Source: an uncultured Eubacterium sp.
GTDB lineage: Bacteria > Bacillota > Clostridia > Lachnospirales > Lachnospiraceae
Assembly: GCA_934316845.1 (NCBI GenBank)
Contig: CAKRDZ010000009.1
Span: 22,690 to 86,689 of the forward strand
Direction: 5' to 3'
Length of the DNA stretch: 64,000 nucleotides
Position 1 is the first letter of the stretch. Every line of letters begins with the position of its first letter. A program made the translations under genes and the position numbers. The notes under the pieces were generated by a model. It was not told the origin of the DNA and made no database searches. It saw nothing but the letters and a program-made list of their open reading frames with translations. Positions 54,086-62,260 of the stretch are shown here, piece by piece.

Positions 54086-55002
54086 GTGAAAAAAAAGGAT
54101 TTTTTGGAAGACTGAAAAGTGGTCTGTCAAAGACCAGAGATTCTTTTGTATCCGGTATGAATGCGGTTTTTTCCGGTTTTTCTGAAATTGATGACGATTT
54201 TTATGAAGAGCTGGAAGAGCAGCTCGTTATGGCAGATATCGGAATGGAGACGACGACACGGATCATTGAGGATCTTCAGGAAAAAGTAAAAGAACAGAAG
54301 ATCAAAGAGGCCTCTCTGTGCCGGGAATTGTTAAAAGATTCCATCAAAGAACAGATGCGCGTCGATGAGGGCGCTTATGATTTTGAAAATAAAAAGTCCG
54401 TTGTATTATTTATCGGAGTAAACGGCGTCGGAAAGACAACCAGTGTGGGAAAACTTTCCCATCAGTTGAAAGATTTGGGAAAGAAAGTTCTTTTAGCCGC
54501 TGCCGATACATTCCGTGCCGGAGCGATCGATCAGTTAAAAGAATGGTCTAACCGTGCCGGAGTGGAGATCATCGCCGGACAGGAAGGAGCCGATCCTGCT
54601 TCCATCGTTTACGATGCAGTTGCCGCAGCAAAAGCCAGAAAAACCGACTTACTTTTGTGCGATACTGCCGGACGTCTTCATAACAAAAAGAACCTGATGG
54701 CAGAACTTCATAAAATATATAAGATCATTGAAAATGAATACGCCGATGCCCATCTTGAAACTTTTATTGTCGTAGATGGAACGACCGGACAAAATGCTTT
54801 GGTACAAGCCAGACAGTTTAGTGAAGTAACCGACATCACCGGCGTTATCTTAACCAAACTCGACGGAACTGCAAAGGGCGGTATTGCGATCGCCATTCAG
54901 TCCGAACTGGGAATTCCTGTCAAATACATTGGTATTGGAGAAGGGATCGAAGATTTACAAAAATTTGATGCTGACGCTTTTGTCGATGCATTATTTGAAT
55001 AA
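54082..55002 (+). CDS. ftsY: Signal recognition particle receptor FtsY
   Basis: The 306-residue protein has a short A domain, then the N and G domains of SRP GTPases: VLFIGVNGVGKTTSVGKLSHQL (from about 110), ADTFRAGAIDQLKEWS, LLLCDTAGRLHNKKNLM, TKLDGTAKGG and GIGEGIEDLQKFDADAFV. It docks ribosome-nascent chain complexes to the Sec translocase. The order smc-ftsY is conserved in Firmicutes; ylxM and ffh are not adjacent in this window. Confidence 0.97.
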   Translation: MSEKKGFFGRLKSGLSKTRDSFVSGMNAVFSGFSEIDDDFYEELEEQLVMADIGMETTTRIIEDLQEKVKEQKIKEASLCRELLKDSIKEQMRVDEGAYDFENKKSVVLFIGVNGVGKTTSVGKLSHQLKDLGKKVLLAAADTFRAGAIDQLKEWSNRAGVEIIAGQEGADPASIVYDAVAAAKARKTDLLLCDTAGRLHNKKNLMAELHKIYKIIENEYADAHLETFIVVDGTTGQNALVQARQFSEVTDITGVILTKLDGTAKGGIAIAIQSELGIPVKYIGIGEGIEDLQKFDADAFVDALFE

Positions 55003-55021
55003 AATGGAGGACATAACAACC

Positions 55022-56242
55022 ATGATGACATTAGATAAATTTGAAGAAGCAAGCGAACGTGTAAAGGAAGTCATCCTTCCTACGAACTTGATCTACAGCG
55101 AATATTACAGTGCCCAGACAGGAGCAAAAGTTTACTTTAAACCGGAAAACATGCAGTACACCGGTGCCTATAAAGTACGTGGTGCCTATTACAAGATCAG
55201 CACCCTTTCCGAAGAAGAACGTGCCAAAGGACTGATCACTGCCTCTGCCGGAAACCATGCACAGGGAGTTGCTTACGCTGCTAAAATCTTTGGGGTAAAA
55301 GCCGTGATCGTCATGCCTACGACGACCCCACTGATTAAAGTAAACCGTACCAAGAGTTACGGTGCCGAAGTCGTTTTGCACGGAGATGTGTACGATGATG
55401 CCTGCGCCTACGCCATGAAACTGGCAGAAGAAAATGGCTATACGTTTGTCCATCCATTTGATGACGAAGTCGTTGCTACCGGACAGGGATCAATCGCAAT
55501 GGAAATCTTTAAAGAGCTTCCTACCGTCGATATCATTCTCGTACCGATCGGTGGCGGCGGACTTGCCTGCGGGGTATCCACACTTGCCAAATTATTGAAT
55601 CCGAACATTACCGTGATCGGAGTAGAGCCGGCGGGTGCAAACTGTATGCAGGTATCCTTGAAAAATGGGGAAGTCACTTCACTGCCTGGGGTAAGTACGA
55701 TTGCCGACGGTACTGCCGTAAAAACACCGGGATCCAATATTTTCCCATATATTCAGAAAAACATTGACGATATCATCACCGTAGACGATCATGATCTGAT
55801 CGTAAACTTTTTGGATATGATGGAAAATCACAAGATGGTCGTAGAAAATTCCGGACTGCTTACCGTGGCCGCCCTGAAAAAATTAGATATCCGCGGCAAA
55901 AAAGTTGTTTCCATCCTGAGCGGTGGAAATATGGATGTTATTACGATTGCTTCGGTCGTTCAGCACGGATTGATCCAGCGTGGACGTGTATTTACCGTAT
56001 CCGTTGAACTTCCGGACCGTCCGGGTGAACTGCTTCATGTCGCAGAAGTCATCGCCAAAGCGCAGGGAAATATCATCCGTCTGGAGCATAACCAGTTTGT
56101 CAGCATCAACCGAAATGCTGCAGTAGAACTTACGATCACGATGGAAGCCTTTGGACATGAACACAAAGAATCCATCATCCAGGCATTAAAAGATGCCGGC
56201 TACTGTCCAAAAAATCAGATGCCTACAGCGATTTATCAATAA
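55022..56242 (+). CDS. ilvA: Threonine ammonia-lyase with ACT domain
   Basis: I start at ATG 55022, after GGAGG; the frame upstream to 54884 lies inside ftsY. The 406-residue protein is a PLP enzyme: Lys in YTGAYKVRGAYYKI (about 49), SAGNHAQGVAYAAKIFGVKA, and PIGGGGLACGVSTLAK. A C-terminal ACT domain (about 330-402, VSVELPDRPGELLHVAEVI) suggests amino-acid regulation. It deaminates threonine to 2-oxobutyrate. The single ACT domain and short length fit the TdcB/catabolic-like type as well as biosynthetic IlvA, so the symbol is tentative. Confidence 0.9.
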   Translation: MMTLDKFEEASERVKEVILPTNLIYSEYYSAQTGAKVYFKPENMQYTGAYKVRGAYYKISTLSEEERAKGLITASAGNHAQGVAYAAKIFGVKAVIVMPTTTPLIKVNRTKSYGAEVVLHGDVYDDACAYAMKLAEENGYTFVHPFDDEVVATGQGSIAMEIFKELPTVDIILVPIGGGGLACGVSTLAKLLNPNITVIGVEPAGANCMQVSLKNGEVTSLPGVSTIADGTAVKTPGSNIFPYIQKNIDDIITVDDHDLIVNFLDMMENHKMVVENSGLLTVAALKKLDIRGKKVVSILSGGNMDVITIASVVQHGLIQRGRVFTVSVELPDRPGELLHVAEVIAKAQGNIIRLEHNQFVSINRNAAVELTITMEAFGHEHKESIIQALKDAGYCPKNQMPTAIYQ

Positions 56243-56259
56243 AAGAACGGAGAATAATC

Positions 56260-57504
56260 ATGAGTTACGAACAAAGTTTACTATTTACTCCCGAAGGAGT
56301 GCGGGATATTTACGGAATTGAATGTGAAAAACGCAGAAAAATTGAAGCAGATATCCATAAAATCATGAAATCCTATGGATTTAAGGACATTCAGACTCCT
56401 ACTTACGAATTTTTCGATATTTTTAACCGGGAGCGCGGAACTGTAGCTTCCAAGGATATGTTTAAGTTTTTTGACCAGTACAATAACACCTTGGTACTCC
56501 GCCCGGATATTACGCCATCCATTGCACGCTGCGTCGCCAAATATTATGAGCAGGAGACGATGCCGATCCGCCTGTCCTATTGCGGAAGCACGTTTATCCA
56601 CCGCCGCGGATATCAGGGGAAAATGTCTGAGATCTCACAGATCGGCGCAGAATTGATGAATGACGGAAGTTCCGATGCCGACGCAGAAATGATCGCACTT
56701 ACCGTAGAGTGTCTGGCGAAATCCGGATTAAAGGAGTTTAAGATTGATGTCGGACATGCCGGTCTGATTCGGGGAATTTTGGAAGAAGCTCATTTTAATA
56801 AAGACGAAATCGCAGAATACAAAAAATATGTTGCCAATAAAAATATTTTTGCCGTAGAAGAGATGATGGAATCACAGAATATTTCTGCCAATCTGAAAGA
56901 ATTTCTGATCCGGCTTCCGGATCTTTTCGGGGGAAAAGAAGTTCTGGAATACGCCAGAAAATGTGTGACGCGACAGGAGGCAATTGAAGCACTTGACCGT
57001 CTGGATACGGTATATGATATCTTAGTCAGTTACGGCCTGGAGCAGAATATCACTTACGATCTGAGTATGCTCAACCATTACGATTACTATACCGGCATTA
57101 TCTTCAAAGCCTATACCTATGGAACCGGTGAAGCTCTGGTGACCGGCGGCCGCTACGACAACCTGATCGAACAGTTTGGCAAGAAAGCCTCTGCGGTCGG
57201 TTTAGCAATTGTTTTGGATCAGTTGATGAATGCTCTTGCCAGCCAGGAGGTAGACATTGAGACCGACCAGTCCGGCATCCTTGTTCTGTATCGTTCTGCC
57301 AACCGCAAAGAGGCAATACAGCTGGCAAACGAAGAACGCGCCAAGGGACATTGTGTACTTACCATGCGGAAAAATGCTGCCACTCCGATGGATCTCTATG
57401 AAGACTATGCAGTCCGCAATCAGATTTCCCGGATCATCTATGTGGAAGCCGGAAAATGCACACAATTTGAACGTGAAAATACCAATTGGAGGGAAACCAA
57501 ATGA
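56260..57504 (+). CDS. hisZ: ATP phosphoribosyltransferase regulatory subunit HisZ
   Basis: The 414-residue protein is a histidyl-tRNA-synthetase paralogue: TPEGVRDIYGIECEKR, LRPDITPSIARCVAKYY, SYCGSTFIHRRGYQGK, and YDYYTGIIFKAYTYG, GGRYDNLIEQFGK. It lacks the anticodon-binding domain of HisS and is directly followed by a short HisG, the partner it needs. HisZ with short HisG forms the feedback-controlled first enzyme of histidine synthesis. Its end overlaps hisG by 4 bases. Confidence 0.95.
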   Translation: MSYEQSLLFTPEGVRDIYGIECEKRRKIEADIHKIMKSYGFKDIQTPTYEFFDIFNRERGTVASKDMFKFFDQYNNTLVLRPDITPSIARCVAKYYEQETMPIRLSYCGSTFIHRRGYQGKMSEISQIGAELMNDGSSDADAEMIALTVECLAKSGLKEFKIDVGHAGLIRGILEEAHFNKDEIAEYKKYVANKNIFAVEEMMESQNISANLKEFLIRLPDLFGGKEVLEYARKCVTRQEAIEALDRLDTVYDILVSYGLEQNITYDLSMLNHYDYYTGIIFKAYTYGTGEALVTGGRYDNLIEQFGKKASAVGLAIVLDQLMNALASQEVDIETDQSGILVLYRSANRKEAIQLANEERAKGHCVLTMRKNAATPMDLYEDYAVRNQISRIIYVEAGKCTQFERENTNWRETK

Positions 57505-58148
57505 AATATATAACGATTGCGCTGGCAAAAGGACGTCTGGCAAAACAGACGTTACAATTACTGGAACAAACCGGCATTACCTGCGAGGAGATGAAAGACA
57601 AAGACACACGTAAACTCATCTTTGTCAATGAAGAATTGAAATTGAAATTCTTTCTTTCCAAAACCTCTGATGTGCCTACATATGTAGAATACGGTGCCGC
57701 AGACATCGGTGTTGTCGGAAGTGATACCATTTTGGAAGAGGGACGAAAGATTCTCGAAGTGCTTGATCTTGGTCTTGGAAAATGCCGTATGTGCGTCGCA
57801 GGACCGGCAAGTGCCAAAGAATTATTAAAGACGAACCAGATCATCCGTGTGGCTTCCAAGTACCCTAAAATTGCAAAAGACTATTTTTACAATAAAAAGC
57901 ACCAGAATGTTGAAATTGTAAAATTAAACGGCTCGGTCGAACTGGCTCCGATCGTAGGACTTTCTGAAGTTATCGTAGATATCGTAGAGACAGGTTCTAC
58001 GCTGCGTGAAAACGGGTTGGAAGTACTCGAAGAGATCTGTCCGCTTTCGGCACGTGTCGTTGTAAATGAAGCAAGTATGAAAATGCAGCGCGAACGAATT
58101 ACAAAAATTGTAAAAGATTTAAAAAATACATTGACATCCGAAAACTAA
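57501..58148 (+). CDS. hisG: ATP phosphoribosyltransferase, short form HisG
   Basis: ATG 57501, after GGAGG, gives 215 residues, the short form that lacks the regulatory C-terminal domain and depends on HisZ. Motifs are ITIALAKGRLAKQTLQLLEQ, GAADIGVVGSDTILEEG, and the PRPP loop EVIVDIVETGSTLRENGL. It couples ATP and PRPP, the first step of histidine synthesis. Confidence 0.96.
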   Translation: MKYITIALAKGRLAKQTLQLLEQTGITCEEMKDKDTRKLIFVNEELKLKFFLSKTSDVPTYVEYGAADIGVVGSDTILEEGRKILEVLDLGLGKCRMCVAGPASAKELLKTNQIIRVASKYPKIAKDYFYNKKHQNVEIVKLNGSVELAPIVGLSEVIVDIVETGSTLRENGLEVLEEICPLSARVVVNEASMKMQRERITKIVKDLKNTLTSEN

Positions 58149-58167
58149 GAAAGAAAGGTGACATGAT

Positions 58168-59466
58168 ATGAAATGCATGAAATTGGAAGAATCTTCCATT
58201 GATAACATTTTGGAAAATCTCTTAAAGCGCAGTCCGAACCAATACGATACCTATCAGGATACGGTTGCCGAGATTTTAAATGATGTGAAAGAAAACGGTG
58301 ATAAAGCGCTTTTTGCGTATACCGAAAAATTTGATAAAGCGGTCATCACAAAAGATACGATCAAAGTGACGGAAGAGGAGATTAAAGAAGCTTACGACCA
58401 GGTCGATGATTCCTTGATCGAAGTAATGAAAAAATCACTGGCAAACATCCGTGATTTTCACGAAAAGCAGCTTCGCAACAGCTGGTTTGAGACAAAAGAA
58501 GATGGCGTTATCCTCGGACAGCGTATCACGGCTCTGGAAAGTGTCGGTGTTTATGTTCCCGGCGGAAAAGCGACGTATCCATCCAGCGTATTGATGAATA
58601 TTATCCCTGCCAAAGCAGCCGGGGTAAAACGTATTGTCATGACGACACCTCCTGGAAAAGACGGAAAAGTAACCCCTGTCACACTGGTTGCAGCACATCT
58701 TGCCGGTGCCACCGAAGTATATAAAGTTGGCGGTGCACAGGCAATCGGAGCGCTTGCTTATGGAACCGATTCCATCAAAAAAGTATGTAAGATCTGCGGC
58801 CCCGGTAACATTTTTGTTGCCCTTGCGAAAAAGGCCGTTTACGGACATGTCAGCATTGACTCCATCGCAGGTCCAAGTGAGATCCTGGTACTGGCGGATG
58901 AGACAGCTAATCCACGCTATGTTGCAGCGGATCTTTTGTCACAGGCAGAGCATGATGAACTGGCATCTGCCATCCTCGTTACGACAAGCGAAACCCTTGC
59001 AAAAGAGGTAGAAAAAGAGATTGAAGGCTTTTTACAGACATTGAGCCGTGCTGATATTATCCGCAAATCATTGGATAATTATGGATATCTTCTGGTGGCA
59101 CCGGATATGAAATCCGCCATCCACACAGCCAATGAAATTGCATCTGAACATTTGGAAATTATTACCAAAGATCCATTTGATACCATGACCCGCATTCAGA
59201 ATGCCGGCGCCATTTTCCTTGGAGAATACAGCAGCGAGCCTTTGGGAGATTATTTTGCCGGACCAAACCATGTCCTTCCGACAAACGGAACCGCAAAATT
59301 CTTTTCCCCGCTGAATGTAGACGATTTTATCAAAAAATCCAGTGTGATCTCGTATTCGAGAGAAGCGTTGGAGCCGATTCACAAAGACATCATCGAATTT
59401 GCTACCGCCGAACACCTGACAGCACATGCCAATTCCATTGCGGTACGTTTTGAGGATCAGGAGTGA
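58168..59466 (+). CDS. hisD: Histidinol dehydrogenase
   Basis: The 432-residue protein has the family motifs QRITALESVGVYVPGGKATYPS, GGAQAIGALAYGTDSI, CGPGNIFVALAKKAVYG, DSIAGPSEILVLAD, SQAEHDELASAI and EPLGDYFAGPNHVLPT. It oxidises histidinol to histidine in two NAD steps using zinc. After it the operon turns to an HAD phosphatase instead of hisB/H/A/F, so the rest of the pathway must lie elsewhere. AAAGGTG precedes the start. Confidence 0.97.
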   Translation: MKCMKLEESSIDNILENLLKRSPNQYDTYQDTVAEILNDVKENGDKALFAYTEKFDKAVITKDTIKVTEEEIKEAYDQVDDSLIEVMKKSLANIRDFHEKQLRNSWFETKEDGVILGQRITALESVGVYVPGGKATYPSSVLMNIIPAKAAGVKRIVMTTPPGKDGKVTPVTLVAAHLAGATEVYKVGGAQAIGALAYGTDSIKKVCKICGPGNIFVALAKKAVYGHVSIDSIAGPSEILVLADETANPRYVAADLLSQAEHDELASAILVTTSETLAKEVEKEIEGFLQTLSRADIIRKSLDNYGYLLVAPDMKSAIHTANEIASEHLEIITKDPFDTMTRIQNAGAIFLGEYSSEPLGDYFAGPNHVLPTNGTAKFFSPLNVDDFIKKSSVISYSREALEPIHKDIIEFATAEHLTAHANSIAVRFEDQE

Positions 59467-59468
59467 TC

Positions 59469-60125
59469 ATGGATAAAAAACTATTTTTATTTGACCTTGA
59501 CGGTACGTTATCGGATTCCAGCGAAGGAATTACGAAAGCTGTTTCTTATGCCCTGGACTCCTTTGGGATCAAGGTCACAGACCGGAAGGAATTATGTTGT
59601 TTTATCGGCCCGCCATTACCCGAATCCTTCCGTAAATTTTATGGATTCAATGAAGAAGAGGCAGCGCGTGCTACCGAGATTTACCGTTCGTATTATAATG
59701 TGACCGGCAAATTTGAAAATACCCCGTATCCGGGGATCCGGGAATTGCTGGTTCATATGAAAAAACGTGGCATACCGGCAATGGTTGCCACCTCAAAACC
59801 GGTTATAACAGCTACTGAGATTCTGGAGCACTTTGGCTTTCTTCCTTATTTTGAAAAAATTGCCGGAAGTGTCCCGGAAGAGGGACGCTACAAAAAGACC
59901 GAGGTATTATCCTGGCTTCTTTCACAGATTGATCTGCCAAAAGATCAGATTGTCATGATCGGCGACCATCCGGATGACATCCATGGCGCAAGAGACAATG
60001 GCATCGACTGTATCGGTGTTCTGTATGGATTTGGAAACAAAGACCAGATCAATGCAGCCGCACCGGCTTTTACCGCTGAAACCGTAGAAGCGCTTGAAAC
60101 CCTTATTCTAGGACGCGGAAACTGA
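59469..60125 (+). CDS. HAD-family phosphatase, phosphoglycolate phosphatase-like
   Basis: ATG 59469, after AGGAG, gives 218 residues. The HAD motifs are LFDLDGTLSDSSEGI (nucleophile Asp at about 9), VATSKP (motif II), Lys in the ETYKKTEVL-type segment seen as RYKKTEV, and MIGDHPDDIHGARDNGIDCIG (motif IV). The cap domain and length fit Gph/YjjG-type hydrolases. The substrate is unknown; a histidinol-phosphate phosphatase role suggested by the his operon is possible but HisB/HisN-type motifs are not evident. Confidence 0.85.
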   Translation: MDKKLFLFDLDGTLSDSSEGITKAVSYALDSFGIKVTDRKELCCFIGPPLPESFRKFYGFNEEEAARATEIYRSYYNVTGKFENTPYPGIRELLVHMKKRGIPAMVATSKPVITATEILEHFGFLPYFEKIAGSVPEEGRYKKTEVLSWLLSQIDLPKDQIVMIGDHPDDIHGARDNGIDCIGVLYGFGNKDQINAAAPAFTAETVEALETLILGRGN

Positions 60126-60156
60126 CGAAAAACAGCCGAAAAAAGTAAGAAAACAC

Positions 60157-60185
60157 TTGACGAAGAACAAAATATATGATATATT
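60157..60185 (+). promoter_or_regulatory. Promoter of rplS
   Basis: TTGACG (60157-60162) and TATATT (60180-60185) are separated by 17 bases, a strong sigma-A promoter like that of rplU. Confidence 0.8.
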
Positions 60186-60282
60186 TTTCATGTTGTTAAA
60201 AAATAGATGGTCCTCTGGTGCGTTATGCAGGACATAACAAAAATGGCATTAAGAACATCAAAAACAAGTAGGAGGAACAACA
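60186..60282 (+). promoter_or_regulatory. rplS 5' leader, L19-leader-like
   Basis: The 97-base leader holds GTTATG (60222-60227) pairing with CATAAC (60233-60238) around a CAGGA loop. Part of that loop (AGGA) can pair with TCCT at 60211-60214, a possible pseudoknot. Position fits the L19 leader family of Firmicutes; the match is by context only. Confidence 0.5.
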
Positions 60283-60630
60283 ATGAACGAAATTATTAAG
60301 AAAATCGAAGCAGAACAGATGAAAAGTGAAATTCCTGAATTTCACGTTGGCGATACGGTAAAAGTATACGCAAAAGTTATCGAGGGAAGCCGTGAAAGAA
60401 CACAGGTTTTCGAAGGTGTTGTATTGAAGAGACAGGGCGGAAGCAGCCGTGAAACATTTACGGTTCGTAAGAACTCCAATGGTATCGGTGTTGAAAAGAC
60501 CTGGCCGCTTCATTCTCCAATCGTTGAGAAGATTGAGATTGTTCGTCTTGGTAAAGTTAGACGTGCAAAACTGAATTACCTTCGTGATCGTGTTGGAAAA
60601 GCTGCTAAGGTAAAAGAATTAGTTCGCTAA
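60283..60630 (+). CDS. rplS: 50S ribosomal protein L19
   Basis: The 115-residue protein has the L19 signatures [59 protein letters not shown] and [20 protein letters not shown]. It sits at the 30S-50S interface. It has its own promoter and leader, and a hairpin follows. The two signal-peptidase-like genes and rbgA follow, as in Lachnospiraceae. GTAGGAGG precedes the start. Confidence 0.98.
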   Translation: MNEIIKKIEAEQMKSEIPEFHVGDTVKVYAKVIEGSRERTQVFEGVVLKRQGGSSRETFTVRKNSNGIGVEKTWPLHSPIVEKIEIVRLGKVRRAKLNYLRDRVGKAAKVKELVR

Positions 60631-60654
60631 GAATTACAAACATGTTTATTGTTA

Positions 60655-60699
60655 ATAGTGTATGTTATAGCTTCTGCCGTAGCATACACTATGTTTCTA
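60655..60699 (+). terminator. Hairpin after rplS
   Basis: ATAGTGTATG (60655-60664) pairs with CATACACTAT (60683-60692), plus three inner pairs. Only GTTTCTAT follows, so it is a weak terminator. Confidence 0.5.
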
Positions 60700-60712
60700 T
60701 ATAGAATGTTTT

Positions 60713-60741
60713 TTGACAAAAACGGGTATGGCAGGTATCCT
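60713..60741 (+). promoter_or_regulatory. Probable promoter before signal-peptidase-like gene
   Basis: TTGACA (60713-60718) and TATCCT (60736-60741) are separated by 17 bases. If correct, a TTG start at 60713 cannot be used and the TTG at 60764 is favoured. Confidence 0.5.
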
Positions 60742-60763
60742 GCAGAAAGAAAGGGAATTTGTT

Positions 60764-61381
60764 TTGAATTTAAATTTTGATGAAGAGATCAAAAAACAAA
60801 AACGGAAAAAATTGATCAAAACTTCCTTGATCTGGCTGATAGAAATTGTCGTCGTAATTGCTGTCGCCTATTTTCTGGTACACTTTTGTTACCGCCGGAC
60901 GAGTACGATCGGGTCTGCGATGGAACCGACCCTTTACAACGGCCAGGAAGTATTTATCAACACCAAAGCGTATCTTCTTACTTCCCCCAAACGCGAAGCC
61001 GTGATCGCCTTTTATGAAAAGGAAAAACAGGAGGGAGAGGAGGAACCATTGATCAGCATTCGCCGCGTGATCGGGCTTCCCGGTGAAAAGATTAAAATTT
61101 CCGATGGAAAAATTTGGATCAATGGAGAAGAATATCAATCCAAATATACGTATTCCGATATGGCAACCGGGGGCATTGCCGAACAGGAGCAGACACTGGG
61201 GGACGATGAATATTTTGTGCTTTGTGATTCCCGCGCCAATACCGATGACAGCCGGAATTCTGCCTTTGGAATGGTGAAAAAATCACAAATTATCGGAAAA
61301 GTCTCTTTCCGGTTAAAGCCGTTTTCCAGAGTCACAAAACCAGAGCAGAAAACAACACAAACACAAGAAGAGGAGAATTGA
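60764..61381 (+). CDS. Signal peptidase I-like protein lacking both catalytic residues
   Basis: I use the TTG at 60764, 9 bases after AAAGGG, giving 205 residues; an earlier TTG (60713) overlaps a likely promoter. One membrane segment (about 18-42) is followed by the signal peptidase fold: IGSAMEPTLYNGQ (about 49-61), SIRRVIGLPGEKI (about 98-110), KIWINGEEY, and DDEYFVLCDSRANTDDSR. In active enzymes the first motif is GxSM and the second KRxxGxPG; here Ser is Ala52 and Lys is Arg100. Both nucleotide readings are clear. The protein should therefore not cleave signal peptides and may regulate the active paralogue at 62.3 kb. C-terminal residues are hydrophilic. Confidence 0.85.
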   Translation: MNLNFDEEIKKQKRKKLIKTSLIWLIEIVVVIAVAYFLVHFCYRRTSTIGSAMEPTLYNGQEVFINTKAYLLTSPKREAVIAFYEKEKQEGEEEPLISIRRVIGLPGEKIKISDGKIWINGEEYQSKYTYSDMATGGIAEQEQTLGDDEYFVLCDSRANTDDSRNSAFGMVKKSQIIGKVSFRLKPFSRVTKPEQKTTQTQEEEN

Positions 61382-61383
61382 TC

Positions 61384-62238
61384 ATGCATTTTCAGTGGTA
61401 TCCGGGACATATGACAAAGGCAAAACGTGCCATGCAGGAAGACATCAAACTGATTGATGTCATTGTAGAACTCGTGGATGCGCGCATTCCAAAAAGCAGC
61501 AAAAATCCAGATATCGATGCTTTGGCAAATGGCAAATCCCGCATTTTGCTGTTAAATAAAAGCGACATGGCAGATCCGGCACAGACTGCCCGGTGGAAGG
61601 CGTATTACGAAAAACAGGGCTTTTTTGTGCTTGCCGTCAATTCCACCAGACGCAGTGAATTAAAAGCTGTCAATCAGCTCATTCAAAAGGCATGCAGGGA
61701 AAAAATAGAGAGAAACCGCAAGCGAGGCATTTTAAACCGTCCGATCCGCGCTATGATCGTAGGGATTCCCAATGTGGGAAAATCAACATTTATCAATAGT
61801 TTTGCCGGAAAAGCCTGTACAAAAACAGGAAATAAGCCCGGTGTAACCAAGGGAAAACAATGGATCCGTATCAACAAACAGGTCGAATTACTGGATACTC
61901 CGGGGATTCTGTGGCCGAAATTTGAAGATCAGACCGTCGGCCTGCGGCTTGCCTTTATCGGTTCCATTAAAGATGAAATATTGCAGCGCGTGGAAATTTC
62001 CCTGGATCTAATCGAATACCTGAAAGAGGCCTATCCGGGAACACTGACAGCGCAGTATGGCATTGAAGAATCCAAAGATTCCTCCGCGATACTGGAAGAA
62101 ATCGGAAATGTACGAAAATGTATAAAAAAAGGAACTGAAATTGACTACGAAAAGACTGCCGCCCTTATCCTTGATGATTTCCGCAGCAGCAAACTGGGAC
62201 TGATCTCCTTAGAGACACCTTCCGAAACAGAGAAATAA
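61384..62238 (+). CDS. rbgA: Ribosome assembly GTPase RbgA (YlqF)
   Basis: ATG 61384, after GAGGAG, gives 284 residues beginning MHFQWYPGHMTKAKRAM. The circularly permuted GTPase motifs are NKSDMAD (G4) before GIPNVGKSTFINSFAGK (G1) and LLDTPGILWPKFED (G3), the order expected of YlqF/YawG proteins. RbgA acts late in 50S assembly with L16-type proteins. It lies between the two signal-peptidase-like genes. Confidence 0.96.
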   Translation: MHFQWYPGHMTKAKRAMQEDIKLIDVIVELVDARIPKSSKNPDIDALANGKSRILLLNKSDMADPAQTARWKAYYEKQGFFVLAVNSTRRSELKAVNQLIQKACREKIERNRKRGILNRPIRAMIVGIPNVGKSTFINSFAGKACTKTGNKPGVTKGKQWIRINKQVELLDTPGILWPKFEDQTVGLRLAFIGSIKDEILQRVEISLDLIEYLKEAYPGTLTAQYGIEESKDSSAILEEIGNVRKCIKKGTEIDYEKTAALILDDFRSSKLGLISLETPSETEK

Positions 62239-62260
62239 ACGGACAGAAGAGAGGTTTACA

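Noticed and set aside
54884..55021. Upstream extension of the threonine ammonia-lyase frame
   Set aside because: It lies within ftsY in another frame; the ATG at 55022 has GGAGG and the family N-terminus.
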